Assembly: GCF_036488675.1 (NCBI RefSeq)
Contig: NZ_CP133148.1
Coordinates: forward strand, 806,001 to 870,000
Source: Sinorhizobium chiapasense
GTDB lineage: Bacteria > Pseudomonadota > Alphaproteobacteria > Rhizobiales > Rhizobiaceae
Reading direction: 5' to 3'
DNA: 64,000 nt
Positions within the stretch are counted from its first letter, which is position 1; the number at the start of each line of letters is the position of its first letter. The position numbers and the translations under genes are program-made. Shown piece after piece: positions 18,932-28,152 of this stretch. A model generated the notes under the pieces. It saw nothing but the letters and a program-made list of their open reading frames with translations, ran no database searches and was not told the DNA's origin.

Positions 18932-19081
18932 GGCGTTCTCGTTCCGAAGGTTCGCTTGCCCTGCAATGATATTTGCACGAGGCGAGTTTCCAATCTACTT
19001 GCATATCGCGCTGCCGGCCTTAAAAAACCGGCAATTTTCTGCAAATCTTCCATGTCGGCATGGAACGGACGAAAGTGTGAC

Positions 19082-19552
19082 ATGATGGGCGAAATGCCTT
19101 TCTGGAAAACCAAAAGCCTTGAAGAAATGAGCAATGCCGAGTGGGAAAGCCTCTGTGACGGCTGCGGGCTCTGTTGCCTGAACAAGCTCGAGGACTGGGA
19201 TACGGGCGAGATCGCGTGGACGTCGATCCGCTGTACTCTGCTCGATGGTGAAAGCTGTCGCTGCAAGGATTACGACAACAGGCAGGCCACCGTGCCCGAC
19301 TGCATTCAGCTGACCCCGAAAGTGGTGCATGAGATCTCATGGCTGCCGCCGACCTGCGCCTATCGGCTGATCGGCGAGGGGAGGGATCTCTATTGGTGGC
19401 ATCCGCTCGTGTCCGGCGATCCGGAAACCGTCCATGCGGCAGGCATATCCGTGCGGGGCCGCACCGTTGCGGAGGATGGTATCGATGTCGAGGATTATGA
19501 AGACTACCTGGTTACCTGGCCGCTGGAAGTAGGCCTGGAACCGGTCCGTTAA
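19082..19552 (+). CDS. YcgN-family cysteine cluster protein
   Basis: 156 residues from the first of two tandem ATGs. The cysteine cluster [14 protein letters not shown] near residues 25-38, followed by [16 protein letters not shown], matches the YcgN/UPF0260 family, whose CxxCxxCC core is predicted to chelate zinc or iron. The end YLVTWPLEV is also typical. The open frame extends upstream to 18500 but overlaps the divergent PBP start region and has no ribosome binding site there. The biochemical role is not established. Convergent with the yjbR-like gene. Confidence 0.85.
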   Translation: MMGEMPFWKTKSLEEMSNAEWESLCDGCGLCCLNKLEDWDTGEIAWTSIRCTLLDGESCRCKDYDNRQATVPDCIQLTPKVVHEISWLPPTCAYRLIGEGRDLYWWHPLVSGDPETVHAAGISVRGRTVAEDGIDVEDYEDYLVTWPLEVGLEPVR

Positions 19553-19584
19553 GCGCTAACGCGTCCTTTGGGCGGGGCGAAGGA

Positions 19585-19920
19585 TCAGGCGCCACCGTTC
19601 TTCTTCACGAGGCTTTTCGGCGCGACGTTGCGCCATGCGGTTTCCATGGACTGCCGGACAAGCTCCTCGTCGGCGTCGACAAAATAGAACGACGTCCAGC
19701 CGCGTTCTCCCCAGCCGCCGGGGACCGCGGCGCAAACTCCGGGCTCCATTTCCAATAACATACGCTGCTGGTCGGGCGTGAACTTGAAGACCGCGCGGCC
19801 TGCCTCCGGCAGGGACATGAAAATCCGCTTGCCCACACGAAAATCCCGCGTTCCGAAATGGGCATTCTCTTGAGTTCCGGGCAGGCTGAGCGCCAGCTTT
19901 TCGAGCTCTTCGGTCAGCAT
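19585..19920 (-). CDS. MmcQ/YjbR family protein
   Basis: 111 residues. It begins MLTEELEKLALSLPGTQENAHFG and includes FRVGKRIFMSLPEAGRAVFKF and PGGWGERGWTSFYF, the conserved blocks of the YjbR double-wing DNA-binding-like fold. Length is normal. The molecular function of the family is unclear despite the DNA-binding label. It lies convergent to the YcgN-type gene and divergent from a possible 31-residue open frame. Confidence 0.82.
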   Translation of the reverse strand: MLTEELEKLALSLPGTQENAHFGTRDFRVGKRIFMSLPEAGRAVFKFTPDQQRMLLEMEPGVCAAVPGGWGERGWTSFYFVDADEELVRQSMETAWRNVAPKSLVKKNGGA

Positions 19921-19934
19921 TGCGGAAGAGTAAC

Positions 19935-20030
19935 ATGGAATTGTGGATTGGTAAAAAGGCCGAGAAGCCTCCGTCGTCGACGGTCAACAAGAGCTGCGGC
20001 GCCTTTTTTGAGGAATGGCACCGCTGGTAG
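19935..20030 (+). CDS. Possible 31-residue small protein
   Basis: A short open frame reading MELWIGKKAEKPPSSTVNKS and ending CGAFFEEWHRW. GGAAGAG lies about six bases before the ATG, and it sits in an otherwise gene-free space. The stop codon falls in the left arm of the inverted repeat at 20018-20052. With no homologue that I recognise and such a short length, chance is a real possibility. Confidence 0.25.
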   Translation: MELWIGKKAEKPPSSTVNKSCGAFFEEWHRW

Positions 20031-20052
20031 AACGGTGTTCTTTCAGCGGTGC
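20018..20052. terminator. Inverted repeat, possible terminator
   Basis: Perfect nine-base inverted repeat GCACCGCTG / CAGCGGTGC around a 17-base loop. It is followed by a second imperfect palindrome around TGCAGGAATGTCATTCTGCA (20050-20070) that covers the stop of the minus-strand small gene. There is no clear U-run on either side. It lies where transcripts from both directions would end. Confidence 0.35.
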
Positions 20053-20059
20053 AGGAATG

Positions 20060-20200
20060 TCATTCTGCAGGCGGAACGGGCTTTTGTGCAGTCTCGCCAG
20101 CCGTGCGCATCTCGCGCCACTCGTTCTCGAAACGATCGAGAAGCGATTGCGGAATCCTGGATTGCGGTAGTGCGGGCTGTTTGTTCGCGAGCGTCTGCAT
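20060..20200 (-). CDS. 46-residue conserved-looking small protein
   Basis: Reads MQTLANKQPALPQSRIPQSL then LDRFENEWREMRTAGETAQK and PVPPAE. The start has a near-perfect ribosome binding site, AGGAGAAACGG, directly before the ATG on the minus strand. The composition is balanced and unlike a chance frame; the middle (IPQSLLDRFENEWREMR) looks like a short amphipathic helix. No signal peptide or membrane segment. I do not recognise a family. It is transcribed away from the long non-coding stretch upstream of feuN. Confidence 0.6.
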   Translation of the reverse strand: MQTLANKQPALPQSRIPQSLLDRFENEWREMRTAGETAQKPVPPAE

Positions 20201-20807
20201 CCGTTTCTCCTGGCTTCATGACGGTTAAAGGATGCAAGACCATTTCACATCGTAAATACTTTGTAAATCAGTGGTTTAAATCATTTAAACGATTGAAAAT
20301 TCTTTAAATCGATTAATGTTCGATTGCTCCACAATTTTATTCTTGAACCACTTGGACGGGGGGAACACAACCGGAAAACGGTGCGTTTTCAAACCCTTGA
20401 GCAAATATGCGGGCTTACTTCCGGAGATCGCTGGTTCGGCCTCTGAAGGATCGGACTCAATTCTTGAAAAAACGGCCGCAAGCGATTCAGATGAATCGCG
20501 AATTCGGGAAGAATTAAAGCGCCGGGTGGGCGTCCAGCCTCCAAAAGGAGCGATCGCGGTTCGTGTACTCGTAAGCATCTCCTGCAAAAATCTCAACAAA
20601 GCCACTGTCCAGGGTGGTCGGCGAACGGTGGTGCCGGTCAAGTTGCGCGATCTTTCGCAACCGGAGGAATCGTTGCAATCTACGGTCGTTTTCCTGCGTG
20701 ACGGTACCGTCGCCGGGGGGGCGTGCTGCATCCGACATTCATTTGCCATTCAGCCTGTATCAGTTAATGATTTTCGCCATGATGCTTCCCAAGTCGAAAG
20801 TGCGTTC
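20201..20807. promoter_or_regulatory. Long upstream region of feuN
   Basis: About 600 bases between the 46-residue gene and feuN. The first 200 bases are strongly AT-rich (runs such as TTTAAATCATTTAAACG near 20273-20292) and probably contain divergent promoters. The plus frame that becomes feuN is open back to 20316, but this part lacks a ribosome binding site and has unlike codon use, so I treat it as non-coding leader. Confidence 0.45.
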
Positions 20808-21059
20808 ATGTCTTCACCAGTGATCATAGCCGCGCTTGCCGCAGGCCTGGCGGGCTTGTCGCCGCCTGCCATCAACGTGCCTTCGGCTGTTGTCCGCGCG
20901 GCTGGCGATTGCAGCGCTGCCGCCGCGCAAGTGGTTGCCGAGACGGGTGGAGAACTGCTCTCCGCCCAGCCGACATCCGACGGCCAATGCGTGATCACGG
21001 TGCTTATCCCGGGCAACGGTGGGCGGCCGAAGAAGGTGACGGTGAAGGTGCCGATGTAG
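20808..21059 (+). CDS. feuN: FeuN-like small periplasmic regulator
   Basis: 83 residues. The N-terminus MSSPVIIAALAAGLAGLSPP is a signal peptide; the mature part has two cysteines (AGDCSAAAAQ and DGQCVITVL) and a C-terminal KKVTVKVPM strand, reminiscent of PepSY-like folds. In S. meliloti feuN lies directly upstream of feuPQ and encodes a small periplasmic protein that restrains the sensor FeuQ; loss of FeuN is lethal unless FeuPQ is inactivated (from memory of the literature). Size, secretion and position all match. It ends 41 bases before feuP. Confidence 0.75.
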   Translation: MSSPVIIAALAAGLAGLSPPAINVPSAVVRAAGDCSAAAAQVVAETGGELLSAQPTSDGQCVITVLIPGNGGRPKKVTVKVPM

Positions 21060-21100
21060 GCTGCTTGCGGGCGACCTACGAGCAAGGGAAATGAACGCAG

Positions 21101-21772
21101 ATGCGCATTCTTATAGTCGAGGACGACGCTAACCTGAACCGGCAGCTTGCCGACGCCTTGAAAGAAGCCGGTTACGTCGTCGACCAGGCCTTCGACGGTG
21201 AGGAGGGCCACTATCTTGGCGATGCGGAACCCTATGACGCCGTGATCCTCGACATTGGCCTGCCGGAGATGGACGGCATTACCGTTCTGGAGAAGTGGCG
21301 CGGTGACGGCAAGACCATGCCGGTCCTGATTTTGACCGCACGCGACCGCTGGAGCGACAAGGTGGCCGGTATCGACGCCGGCGCCGATGACTATGTGGCC
21401 AAGCCCTTCCATGTGGAAGAGGTTCTTGCCCGGATCCGCGCATTGATCCGGCGAGCCGCGGGACATGCGAGTTCCGAGATCGTCTGCGGTCCCGTGCGGC
21501 TCGATACCAAGGGCTCCAAGGCGACCGTTCGCGGCGTGCCGCTGAAGCTCACGTCGCATGAGTTCCGGCTGCTCTCCTACCTGATGCACCATATGGGGCA
21601 GGTGGTATCGCGCACGGAGTTGGTCGAACACATGTATGATCAGGATTTTGACCGGGACTCCAACACGATCGAAGTGTTCGTTGGTCGGTTGCGCAAGAAG
21701 ATCGGCAACGACCTGATCGAAACGGTCCGCGGCCTCGGATATCGCATGCAAGCGCCCGGCAATGGCAATTAG
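21101..21772 (+). CDS. feuP: FeuP, OmpR-family response regulator
   Basis: 223 residues: a receiver domain with acidic pocket Asp 8/9, phospho-acceptor Asp 51 (VILDIGLPEMDG) and Lys 101 (VAKPFH), then a winged-helix domain ending NTIEVFVGRLRKKIGNDLIETVRGLGYRM. It is close to the PhoP/FeuP group. In S. meliloti FeuP activates ndvA for cyclic glucan export under low osmolarity and is required for symbiosis. The stop overlaps the feuQ start by 11 bases, so kinase and regulator are translationally coupled. Confidence 0.85.
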   Translation: MRILIVEDDANLNRQLADALKEAGYVVDQAFDGEEGHYLGDAEPYDAVILDIGLPEMDGITVLEKWRGDGKTMPVLILTARDRWSDKVAGIDAGADDYVAKPFHVEEVLARIRALIRRAAGHASSEIVCGPVRLDTKGSKATVRGVPLKLTSHEFRLLSYLMHHMGQVVSRTELVEHMYDQDFDRDSNTIEVFVGRLRKKIGNDLIETVRGLGYRMQAPGNGN

Positions 21773-23147
21773 ATCGCTCACGGCCCGCGTACTGGCGGTT
21801 TCGACCGTTTGGGCCGTCGTCGCCCTCGTTGTGATCGGAGTGGTTATCTCCGCGCTGTACAGGCAAGGGTCTGAGCGCGGCTTCCAGGATCTGCTGCGCG
21901 CACAGCTCTACAATGTCATCAACTCGATTTCCGTTAACGAGAGGGCCGTTCTGTCCGGAAGTCCGCAACTCGGCGACCTTCGTTTCTCCCAGCCCCAGAC
22001 TGGATGGTACTGGATCGTCGAACCGATCGGTGAATTTGATACGCCACCACTCTTGTCGACGTCTCTCGGCTCCGCGAAACTGCCGATTGCCAGTATCGAA
22101 GAAGTCCCCTTCGATATTCGCTACGAGCGCTTCTACACGACCATGGATCCGTTCGGAAACGAGGTCGAGGTGGCCGAAACCGAGGTCGTGCTCGACATTC
22201 AGGGACATGCCGCCCGCTTCCGCGTCGCGGGCAATCGCGATGTGCTGGAGGCGGATATCGATCGCTTCACCCGCAATCTCACCATCGCGCTGTCGATCTT
22301 CGGTCTCGGCGGCCTTGGCGTCAATGCGCTGACGATTCTGTTCGGCCTCAGGCCACTCGACCAAGTGCGCCGCTCCCTTGAAAAGATCCGCGCGGGCGAG
22401 AGCGAGCGCCTGGACGGTGCTTTCCCGCGTGAGATCCAGCCGCTTGCCAACGAGGTGAACGCCCTGATCGACAGCAATCGCCGCATCATCGAGCGGGCGC
22501 GCATGCAGGTCGGCAACCTTGCCCATTCGCTGAAGACGCCGATCGCAGTTCTGCTCAACGAAGCGCGTGTGTTGGAAGTACCGCATGGGGAATTGGTGAA
22601 GACGCAGGCCGATGCCATGCAGACCCAGGTGCAAATCTATCTCAGCCGCGCGCGTATCGCCGCGCAGCGCGGCTCGATCCTCGCCAGAACCGAGGCTCAG
22701 CCCGCGCTCGAACGGCTTGTCCGGGTAATGCGGCGGCTCAATCCGGATAGGCAGTTCAGCCTGTCGATCAATCCGCCTGGTTTGATATTGGCGATGGAGC
22801 AGCAGGACGTCGAGGAAACGGTCGGCAATTTGCTCGAAAACGCCGCGCGGCACGCACGCGAGCATGTCTGTCTGAGTGTGCGGCCCGCCCCGGAAGACGT
22901 GCACGGCAAGGATCAGGGCCGGCACTGGATCGTACTCGACGTCGATGACGACGGTCCGGGGCTCAATCCGGACCAGATCGCCTTGGCAATGAAGCGTGGC
23001 AAAAGGCTTGATGAGAGCAAGCCCGGCACTGGGCTTGGACTTTCGATCGTGAGTGAAATTGTCGGAGAATATCAAGGCACGATCGAACTTTCGCGGCGCG
23101 ACGAAGGAGGATTGCGGGCGCAACTCGTTTTGCCTGCTGCGGTTTAG
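21762..23147 (+). CDS. feuQ: FeuQ, sensor histidine kinase
   Basis: 461 residues: membrane helices at about 10-32 and 174-195 flank a periplasmic sensor domain of about 140 residues, the part expected to meet FeuN. A HAMP-like linker follows, then the H-box GNLAHSLKTPIAVLLNEARVL (His 255), of the PhoQ kind, and an ATPase domain with NLLENAARHA, DDDGPGLNPDQI and GTGLGLSIVSEIV. All catalytic boxes are intact. With feuN and feuP it forms an osmosensing system controlling periplasmic cyclic glucans. Followed by a lipoprotein gene about 160 bases downstream. Confidence 0.85.
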   Translation: MAIRSLTARVLAVSTVWAVVALVVIGVVISALYRQGSERGFQDLLRAQLYNVINSISVNERAVLSGSPQLGDLRFSQPQTGWYWIVEPIGEFDTPPLLSTSLGSAKLPIASIEEVPFDIRYERFYTTMDPFGNEVEVAETEVVLDIQGHAARFRVAGNRDVLEADIDRFTRNLTIALSIFGLGGLGVNALTILFGLRPLDQVRRSLEKIRAGESERLDGAFPREIQPLANEVNALIDSNRRIIERARMQVGNLAHSLKTPIAVLLNEARVLEVPHGELVKTQADAMQTQVQIYLSRARIAAQRGSILARTEAQPALERLVRVMRRLNPDRQFSLSINPPGLILAMEQQDVEETVGNLLENAARHAREHVCLSVRPAPEDVHGKDQGRHWIVLDVDDDGPGLNPDQIALAMKRGKRLDESKPGTGLGLSIVSEIVGEYQGTIELSRRDEGGLRAQLVLPAAV

Positions 23148-23309
23148 CGGCCACACCGCGGCCGAAAATGCCGATGCCCTGAGAGGGTGTGGTTGCTTGA
23201 CGCGCTGGGGAGTGCAAAAAGAAAATCGACGGGGTGCCACCTGTCCGCTGCCGGATGTGCGGGAAGGCGGAGAAGGTGGTTTGCGTTGAAGTTGAGTTGT
23301 CGGGGGATC

Positions 23310-23774
23310 ATGAGGAACCACGCAGTAATGGCACGAGCCCTTGTCGCCAGCGGTAGGATCGCCGTCATCGCGTCTGCCGTCGCGCTGGCTGGTTGCGGTA
23401 CGGCATCGAACGGCCAGCGTGGGGCCGTCTCAGGTCTTTCTGCGACCGCAACGCGAGGAGCGTCGTCGACAGCCTATATCGCCGCCCTGCAGGGTGGCGT
23501 CATCGCGCGCCTCGATGGCATCGATCTCGGCAAGTCTGATCGGCAGAGGGCGCTCGAGGCCGAGTACCGGGCGCTGGAGGCGGCACCGGGCGGGCAGCCG
23601 GTCGTGTGGGAGGGACGCGGCGTCAGCGGCTCCGTCGTCGCCGCGGCACCCTTTCAGGTCGGTTCACAGAATTGCCGGCAATACAGCCACACGGTGACCG
23701 CTAAAGGACAGCAAACGACCGCGCGCGGAGCGGCGTGCCGCAATTCCGATGGAACGTGGACGCCGCTGACGTGA
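23310..23774 (+). CDS. Lipoprotein with 17-kDa surface-antigen-like C-terminus
   Basis: About 154 residues from the ATG at 23310, with GGGGG just upstream. The lipobox LAGC near residues 26-29 marks a lipoprotein. The C-terminal segment CRQYSHTVTAKGQQTTARGAACRNSDGTW matches the repeated motif of RT0821/Lpp0805-type surface proteins. The frame is open upstream to 23187 without a ribosome binding site. It is likely outer-membrane anchored. Its position after feuPQ may be coincidental, as about 160 bases separate them. Confidence 0.75.
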   Translation: MRNHAVMARALVASGRIAVIASAVALAGCGTASNGQRGAVSGLSATATRGASSTAYIAALQGGVIARLDGIDLGKSDRQRALEAEYRALEAAPGGQPVVWEGRGVSGSVVAAAPFQVGSQNCRQYSHTVTAKGQQTTARGAACRNSDGTWTPLT

Positions 23775-23810
23775 ACTACGGCATGCCCCTTAAATGGTGG
23801 CCGAACTAGA

Positions 23811-23854
23811 GCAATTCCAGGAAAAGTGTGTAACGGTTTTCCGTCCGGAATTGC
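23811..23854. repeat. Second palindromic repeat family (GCAATTCC type), copy 1
   Basis: Outer arms GCAATTCC / GGAATTGC enclose inner arms GGAAAA / TTTTCC around GTGTGTAACGG. The same unit recurs at 61230-61273, and a variant with different outer arms lies at 28151-28201. It is the first of three palindromic blocks placed in tandem here (see 23872 and 23911), suggesting mosaic assembly. Confidence 0.75.
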
Positions 23855-23871
23855 GTAATTTCAAATAGTTA

Positions 23872-23908
23872 GATCATTTCACTGTTTCAAAGAAACAATG
23901 AAATGATC
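23872..23908. repeat. 17-base inverted repeat with three-base loop
   Basis: GATCATTTCACTGTTTC pairs with GAAACAATGAAATGATC across AAA, with a single mismatch. It stands where module 1 of the RIME-like element would be, directly before module 2. It may be an alternative module of the mosaic element. It could also act as an RNA hairpin between the lipoprotein gene and cycH. Confidence 0.65.
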
Positions 23909-23910
23909 TC

Positions 23911-23982
23911 GGATAAAAACACGCAGCGATTCAAAGTGCCACAGCGTCCTTTGCGCGCCTGATAAGATGCGCGGCGCTGTAG
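23911..23982 (+). repeat. RIME-like palindromic repeat, module 2 with partial module 1 (copy 2)
   Basis: Begins GGATAAAAACACGCAG, the right end of module 1, and continues with module 2: CCACAGCG, TTTGCGCGCC and AAGATGCGCGGCGCTGTAG. The nested stem is degraded by three or four substitutions relative to the copy at 12358. It lies between the lipoprotein gene and cycH. Confidence 0.8.
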
Positions 23983-24120
23983 CAGCGTCACTTCGGTGAC
24001 GCGCCCTTGGTCTGCCAAACCATCGACGTACACGGGCGACCTTGCGGCGAAACGCCTCAAATCTCCGTCATTGCCTGTTTTCGAGTTGGAATGGCACGGG
24101 GCTCATAGTATTTCCCCTGC

Positions 24121-25266
24121 ATGTTGTTTTGGATCCTCGTCGCTATCTTGACGGCGGCAACCGCTGCCGTGCTCGTTCTCCCGCTGATACGGGCAGCGGC
24201 ACCGCTTTCGTCTCCCCACAGCCATGACATCGAAGTTTATCGCGATCAGCTCGAGGAAGTGACGCGGGATCAGAAGTCCGGCCTGATCAGCGGCGAGGAC
24301 GCGGAACTCGCCAGGGCGGAGATCGCGCGACGGCTGCTTGCGGCAAGCGCCGCGGACGCGCCCATCAAGGAGAGCGGTCCGAAATCTCTGCGCTCGAACC
24401 GCGTCGCGCAGCTCTTCGTTCTTGTCTGTCTTCCGGCCGTGGGGCTTTGCCTCTATCTCCTTACCGGCAGTCCCGGCGTGCCAGCGCAACCGCTTGCAGC
24501 CAGGCTCGCCAATCCGGGTGACGATATCAACATTTTGATTGCACGGGCCGAGAACCATCTCGCGGCCAACCCGGGCGATGGCCAGGGCTGGGATCTGCTG
24601 GCGCCGATCTACATGCGCAGCGGCCGGGTCGAGGACGCTGTTGCCGCCTACGATCAGGCGATCCGCCTGCTCGGGCCGACGCCCGCCAGGCTCGGTGGCT
24701 ATGCGGAAGCGTTGATCGTGCAGTCCGGCGGCCTGGTGACGGCCGACGCGCAGGAAGCCTTGAAGAAGTCGCTCGCCCTTGACCCCAACGACCCGCGCTC
24801 GGAATTCTATCTGGCTCTCGGCCTCAAGCAGGAGGGTAGACAGCAGGATGCGCTCGCCGCGTTCCGCAAGCTTGCCGGCAATTCTCCTGTCGATGCGCCT
24901 TGGTTGCCATTGGTGAACCAGCACATCGCAGAGCTCTCCGCCGGCCAGGCGCCTGCCGGCAACACGATGCCCGCAAACCCGACGTCCGAGGATATGGCCG
25001 CCGCAGCGCAGATGGACACCGGCGATCGCCAGGCCATGATCCGCGGCATGGTCGACAGCCTGTCGAGCAAACTGAAGGAAAATCCCGCGAACTTCGAAGG
25101 ATGGATGCGCCTGATCCGTTCCTACGTTGTGCTTGATCAAAGAGACAAGGCGCGCGACGCTCTACAGCAAGGGCTGAAGGCTTTCCCGGCCACCGGGGAG
25201 CAGGGGAAGCAATTGCTGGCTCTCGGCCGCGAACTCGGCATCGACGCGGACGGAGAAGAAGAATGA
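24121..25266 (+). CDS. cycH: Cytochrome c biogenesis protein CycH (CcmI)
   Basis: 381 residues. Two membrane helices (about 1-20 and 97-115) flank a cytoplasmic loop, followed by a periplasmic TPR region ([43 protein letters not shown]). This matches CcmI, which chaperones apocytochrome c for heme ligation by the CcmF/H complex. It is the first gene of cycHJKL, the rhizobial arrangement needed for respiration in nodules. Its stop overlaps the start of cycJ by four bases. Confidence 0.92.
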   Translation: MLFWILVAILTAATAAVLVLPLIRAAAPLSSPHSHDIEVYRDQLEEVTRDQKSGLISGEDAELARAEIARRLLAASAADAPIKESGPKSLRSNRVAQLFVLVCLPAVGLCLYLLTGSPGVPAQPLAARLANPGDDINILIARAENHLAANPGDGQGWDLLAPIYMRSGRVEDAVAAYDQAIRLLGPTPARLGGYAEALIVQSGGLVTADAQEALKKSLALDPNDPRSEFYLALGLKQEGRQQDALAAFRKLAGNSPVDAPWLPLVNQHIAELSAGQAPAGNTMPANPTSEDMAAAAQMDTGDRQAMIRGMVDSLSSKLKENPANFEGWMRLIRSYVVLDQRDKARDALQQGLKAFPATGEQGKQLLALGRELGIDADGEEE

Positions 25267-25715
25267 CACGCAAGCAGAAACGGTTGGCGATCATCGGCGG
25301 TGGCGTCAGCTTCTTGATGGCCGCGGTTTTCCTGGTGATGTTCGCCTTCAGCCAGGCGGTCGCCTACTTCTATGTTCCGGGCGATCTCGCAAAGGCAGGC
25401 CTTGCGCCGGGAACGCGCATCCGCCTCGGCGGCCTGGTCGAATCCGGTTCGCTCAAGCGTGGCGGGGGCAGGACCGTGACCTTCAACGTTACCGATACGC
25501 TCGGAACGGTGCCGGTTACCTATACCGGCATCCTGCCCGATCTTTTCCGCGAGGGGCAGGGTGTGGTGGCCGAGGGCGCTTTTCTTGCAGACAGCCCCGT
25601 GTTCGTCGCCGATACGGTGCTCGCCAAGCACGATGAAACCTATATGCCGAAGGACGTTGCAGACCGCCTGAAGGCCCAGGGTGTTGCACTCGGCGGCAAG
25701 GAAAACATTCAATGA
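25263..25715 (+). CDS. cycJ: Heme chaperone CycJ (CcmE)
   Basis: 150 residues. A short cytoplasmic N-terminus MTRKQKRLA leads into a membrane anchor (about 8-30) and a periplasmic OB-fold with [21 protein letters not shown]. The heme-binding histidine sits in the conserved AKHDETYMP near residue 122, and the tyrosine after it is also conserved. Its role is to carry heme covalently in the periplasm and hand it to CcmF. Overlapping starts and stops on both sides show tight operon structure. Confidence 0.95.
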   Translation: MTRKQKRLAIIGGGVSFLMAAVFLVMFAFSQAVAYFYVPGDLAKAGLAPGTRIRLGGLVESGSLKRGGGRTVTFNVTDTLGTVPVTYTGILPDLFREGQGVVAEGAFLADSPVFVADTVLAKHDETYMPKDVADRLKAQGVALGGKENIQ

Positions 25716-27700
25716 TCATCGAGCTCGGACATTACGCCCTGGTGCTGGCGCTCGCGACAGCGCTCATCCAGGCGATCTTGCCGATCGCCGGGGCGCGGCG
25801 CGGCGACAAAGCGCTGATGGAACTCGCATCGAGCGCTGCGCTCGTCTGCGCCTTGCTCGTTGCCTTCTCCTTTGCGGTGCTGACCTTTGCCTACGTGACC
25901 TCCGACTTCTCGGTGCGGAACGTCTGGGAGAATTCGCATTCCCTGAAGCCCTTGATCTACAAGTTCTCCGGCGTGTGGGGGAACCACGAGGGATCCATGC
26001 TGCTCTGGCTGTTGATCCTCGTCTTCTTCTCCGCGCTCGTGGCGCTTTTCGGCCGCAACCTCCCGGAAACGCTGAAGGCAACCGTGCTCGCCGTACAGGC
26101 CTGGATCGCGGCCGCCTTCGCGCTCTTCATCCTGCTGACGTCCAATCCCTTTGCCCGCCTCATTCCTGCACCGGGAGAGGGCAAGGACCTGAACCCCGTG
26201 CTGCAGGACGTCGGCCTCGCCATCCATCCGCCCTTGCTCTACCTCGGCTATGTGGGCTTTTCCGTCTGTTTTTCCTTTGCGGTCGCGGCACTGATCGAAG
26301 GCCGCATCGACGCGGCATGGGCGCGTTGGGTGCGCCCATGGACGCTTGCTGCCTGGACCTTCCTGACGGCCGGTATCGCCATGGGCTCCTACTGGGCCTA
26401 TTACGAACTCGGCTGGGGCGGCTGGTGGTTCTGGGATCCGGTCGAAAATGCCTCTTTCATGCCGTGGCTCGCGGGCACCGCGCTGCTGCACTCTGCGCTG
26501 GTGATGGAAAAGCGCGAGGCGCTGAAGATCTGGACCGTGCTGCTGGCGATCATGACCTTTTCGCTGTCGCTGCTCGGTACTTTCCTCGTCCGTTCTGGTG
26601 TGCTCACGTCGGTGCATGCTTTTGCGACCGATCCGACGCGTGGAATCTTCATTCTCGCCATTCTCGTCGTCTTCATCGGCGGCGCGTTTTCGCTCTTCGC
26701 GCTCCGGGCGTCCCGCCTCAAGTCCGGAGGGCTTTTTGCGCCGATCTCGCGCGAAGGCGCACTTGTTCTCAACAACCTCATTCTCACGACGGCTGCAGCG
26801 ACCGTGCTTACCGGCACACTCTACCCGCTGGTGCTTGAAGCCCTGACGGGGGAAAAGATCTCGGTCGGTGCACCGTTCTTCAACATGACCTTCGGTCTGT
26901 TGATGCTGCCGCTGCTCTGCGCAGTTCCCTTCGGTCCGCTGCTTGCCTGGAAGCGCGGTGATCTCACGGGCGCTGCCCAGCGTTTGTTCGTCGCGGCCGC
27001 GGTCGGCCTCCTTGTCGCGGCGGTCTATTACTACGCGATGAATGGCGGCCCCGTACTCGCTCTGCTCGGCATTGCACTCGGCGTCTATCTGATAGCGGGG
27101 GCGCTGACCGATCTCGTTCTGCGTTCCGGTATCGGCAAAGTGACTGGGAGCGCTGCCTGGAAGCGGCTTTCGGGCCTGCCGCGCTCTGTCTTCGGGACAG
27201 CACTCGCCCATGCGGGACTCGGCGTCACGTTGATCGGCATCGTCGCAGTCACTGCCTTCGAGACCGAGACGGTTGTCGAAATGAAGCCGGGCATGGTGGT
27301 GGACGCCGGCGGCTATACCCTGCGCTTCGACGGAATGCGCCAAGGGCGCGGACCGAACTATACCGACGAAACGGGGCATTTCACCGTCAGCCGGGGCGGT
27401 GTAGCGGTCACTGAAATCTGGTCGTCGAAGCGGCTCTATACGGCGCGCCGGATGCCGACGACGGAGGCCGGAATTCGGACCTTTGGCCTCAGCCAGCTCT
27501 ATGTTTCGCTCGGCGATCAGATGACGGACGGCGGTATCGTCGTGCGTCTCTGGTGGAAGCCGCTGATACTTTGCATCTGGGGCGGAGCGCTGATCATGAT
27601 GGCGGGCGGCGTTGTCTCCCTCAGTGATCGCCGCTTGCGGGTTGGTGCGCCAACGCGCGCCAAGAGGGCCGCGCGGCTCGCCTTGGGGGCAGCCGAATGA
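25712..27700 (+). CDS. cycK: Heme lyase subunit CycK (CcmF)
   Basis: 662-residue integral membrane protein of the heme-handling family, the normal length. The WWD signature appears as [19 protein letters not shown] near residues 232-250, and [15 protein letters not shown] is the other conserved block near 87-101. Multiple helices and a periplasmic C-terminal domain are present. It attaches heme from CcmE to apocytochrome with CcmH and CcmI. Its stop overlaps cycL. Confidence 0.95.
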   Translation: MIIELGHYALVLALATALIQAILPIAGARRGDKALMELASSAALVCALLVAFSFAVLTFAYVTSDFSVRNVWENSHSLKPLIYKFSGVWGNHEGSMLLWLLILVFFSALVALFGRNLPETLKATVLAVQAWIAAAFALFILLTSNPFARLIPAPGEGKDLNPVLQDVGLAIHPPLLYLGYVGFSVCFSFAVAALIEGRIDAAWARWVRPWTLAAWTFLTAGIAMGSYWAYYELGWGGWWFWDPVENASFMPWLAGTALLHSALVMEKREALKIWTVLLAIMTFSLSLLGTFLVRSGVLTSVHAFATDPTRGIFILAILVVFIGGAFSLFALRASRLKSGGLFAPISREGALVLNNLILTTAAATVLTGTLYPLVLEALTGEKISVGAPFFNMTFGLLMLPLLCAVPFGPLLAWKRGDLTGAAQRLFVAAAVGLLVAAVYYYAMNGGPVLALLGIALGVYLIAGALTDLVLRSGIGKVTGSAAWKRLSGLPRSVFGTALAHAGLGVTLIGIVAVTAFETETVVEMKPGMVVDAGGYTLRFDGMRQGRGPNYTDETGHFTVSRGGVAVTEIWSSKRLYTARRMPTTEAGIRTFGLSQLYVSLGDQMTDGGIVVRLWWKPLILCIWGGALIMMAGGVVSLSDRRLRVGAPTRAKRAARLALGAAE

Positions 27701-28152
27701 TCCGCTTGCTCCTCGCGCTTTTCCTTTGCCTCTCTTCCGCGCTACCCGCCCTGGCGGTCAATCCGGACGAAGTGCTTGCCGATCCCGCACTCGAAGCGCG
27801 TGCGCGGGCGATCTCGGCCAAGCTTCGCTGCATGGTCTGCCAGAACCAGTCGATCGACGACTCCAATGCCGAACTCGCCAAGGATTTGCGGGTACTGGTG
27901 CGCGAACGGTTGACGAATGGCGACACGGATGAAGCGGTGATTGCCTATGTCGTCTCCCGCTACGGTGAATTCGTGCTGTTGAAGCCGCGTTTCGAGGCAA
28001 AGACTGTGATCCTCTGGGGTATGCCGGTCATCCTGCTTCTTTGCGGCGGAGTTGCCCTCGTTGTGGCTGCGCGCCGACGCAGCGCTGGTACGCCCGGCGC
28101 GCCGCTTTCCGACAAGGAAAAGGAAGAGCTCGACAAGCTCCTGAGGTCCTAG
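27697..28152 (+). CDS. cycL: Cytochrome c biogenesis thiol protein CycL (CcmH)
   Basis: 151 residues: a signal peptide ([17 protein letters not shown]), a periplasmic redox motif [15 protein letters not shown] (the LRCxxC motif, near residues 44-58), and a membrane helix near 106-125. It keeps the apocytochrome CxxCH cysteines reduced for heme attachment. It is the last gene of the operon. The stop codon lies within the first bases of a strong palindrome that could end or protect the transcript. Confidence 0.95.
   Translation: MIRLLLALFLCLSSALPALAVNPDEVLADPALEARARAISAKLRCMVCQNQSIDDSNAELAKDLRVLVRERLTNGDTDEAVIAYVVSRYGEFVLLKPRFEAKTVILWGMPVILLLCGGVALVVAARRRSAGTPGAPLSDKEKEELDKLLRS

Noticed and set aside
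20316..20807. Upstream extension of the feuN frame giving a 247-residue protein
   Set aside because: The extension has no ribosome binding site and would bury the clear signal peptide at MSSPVIIAALAAGLAG inside the protein.
25709..27379. 556-codon minus-strand frame opposite cycK
   Set aside because: Shadow of cycK; extremely rich in R, E, Q and H.
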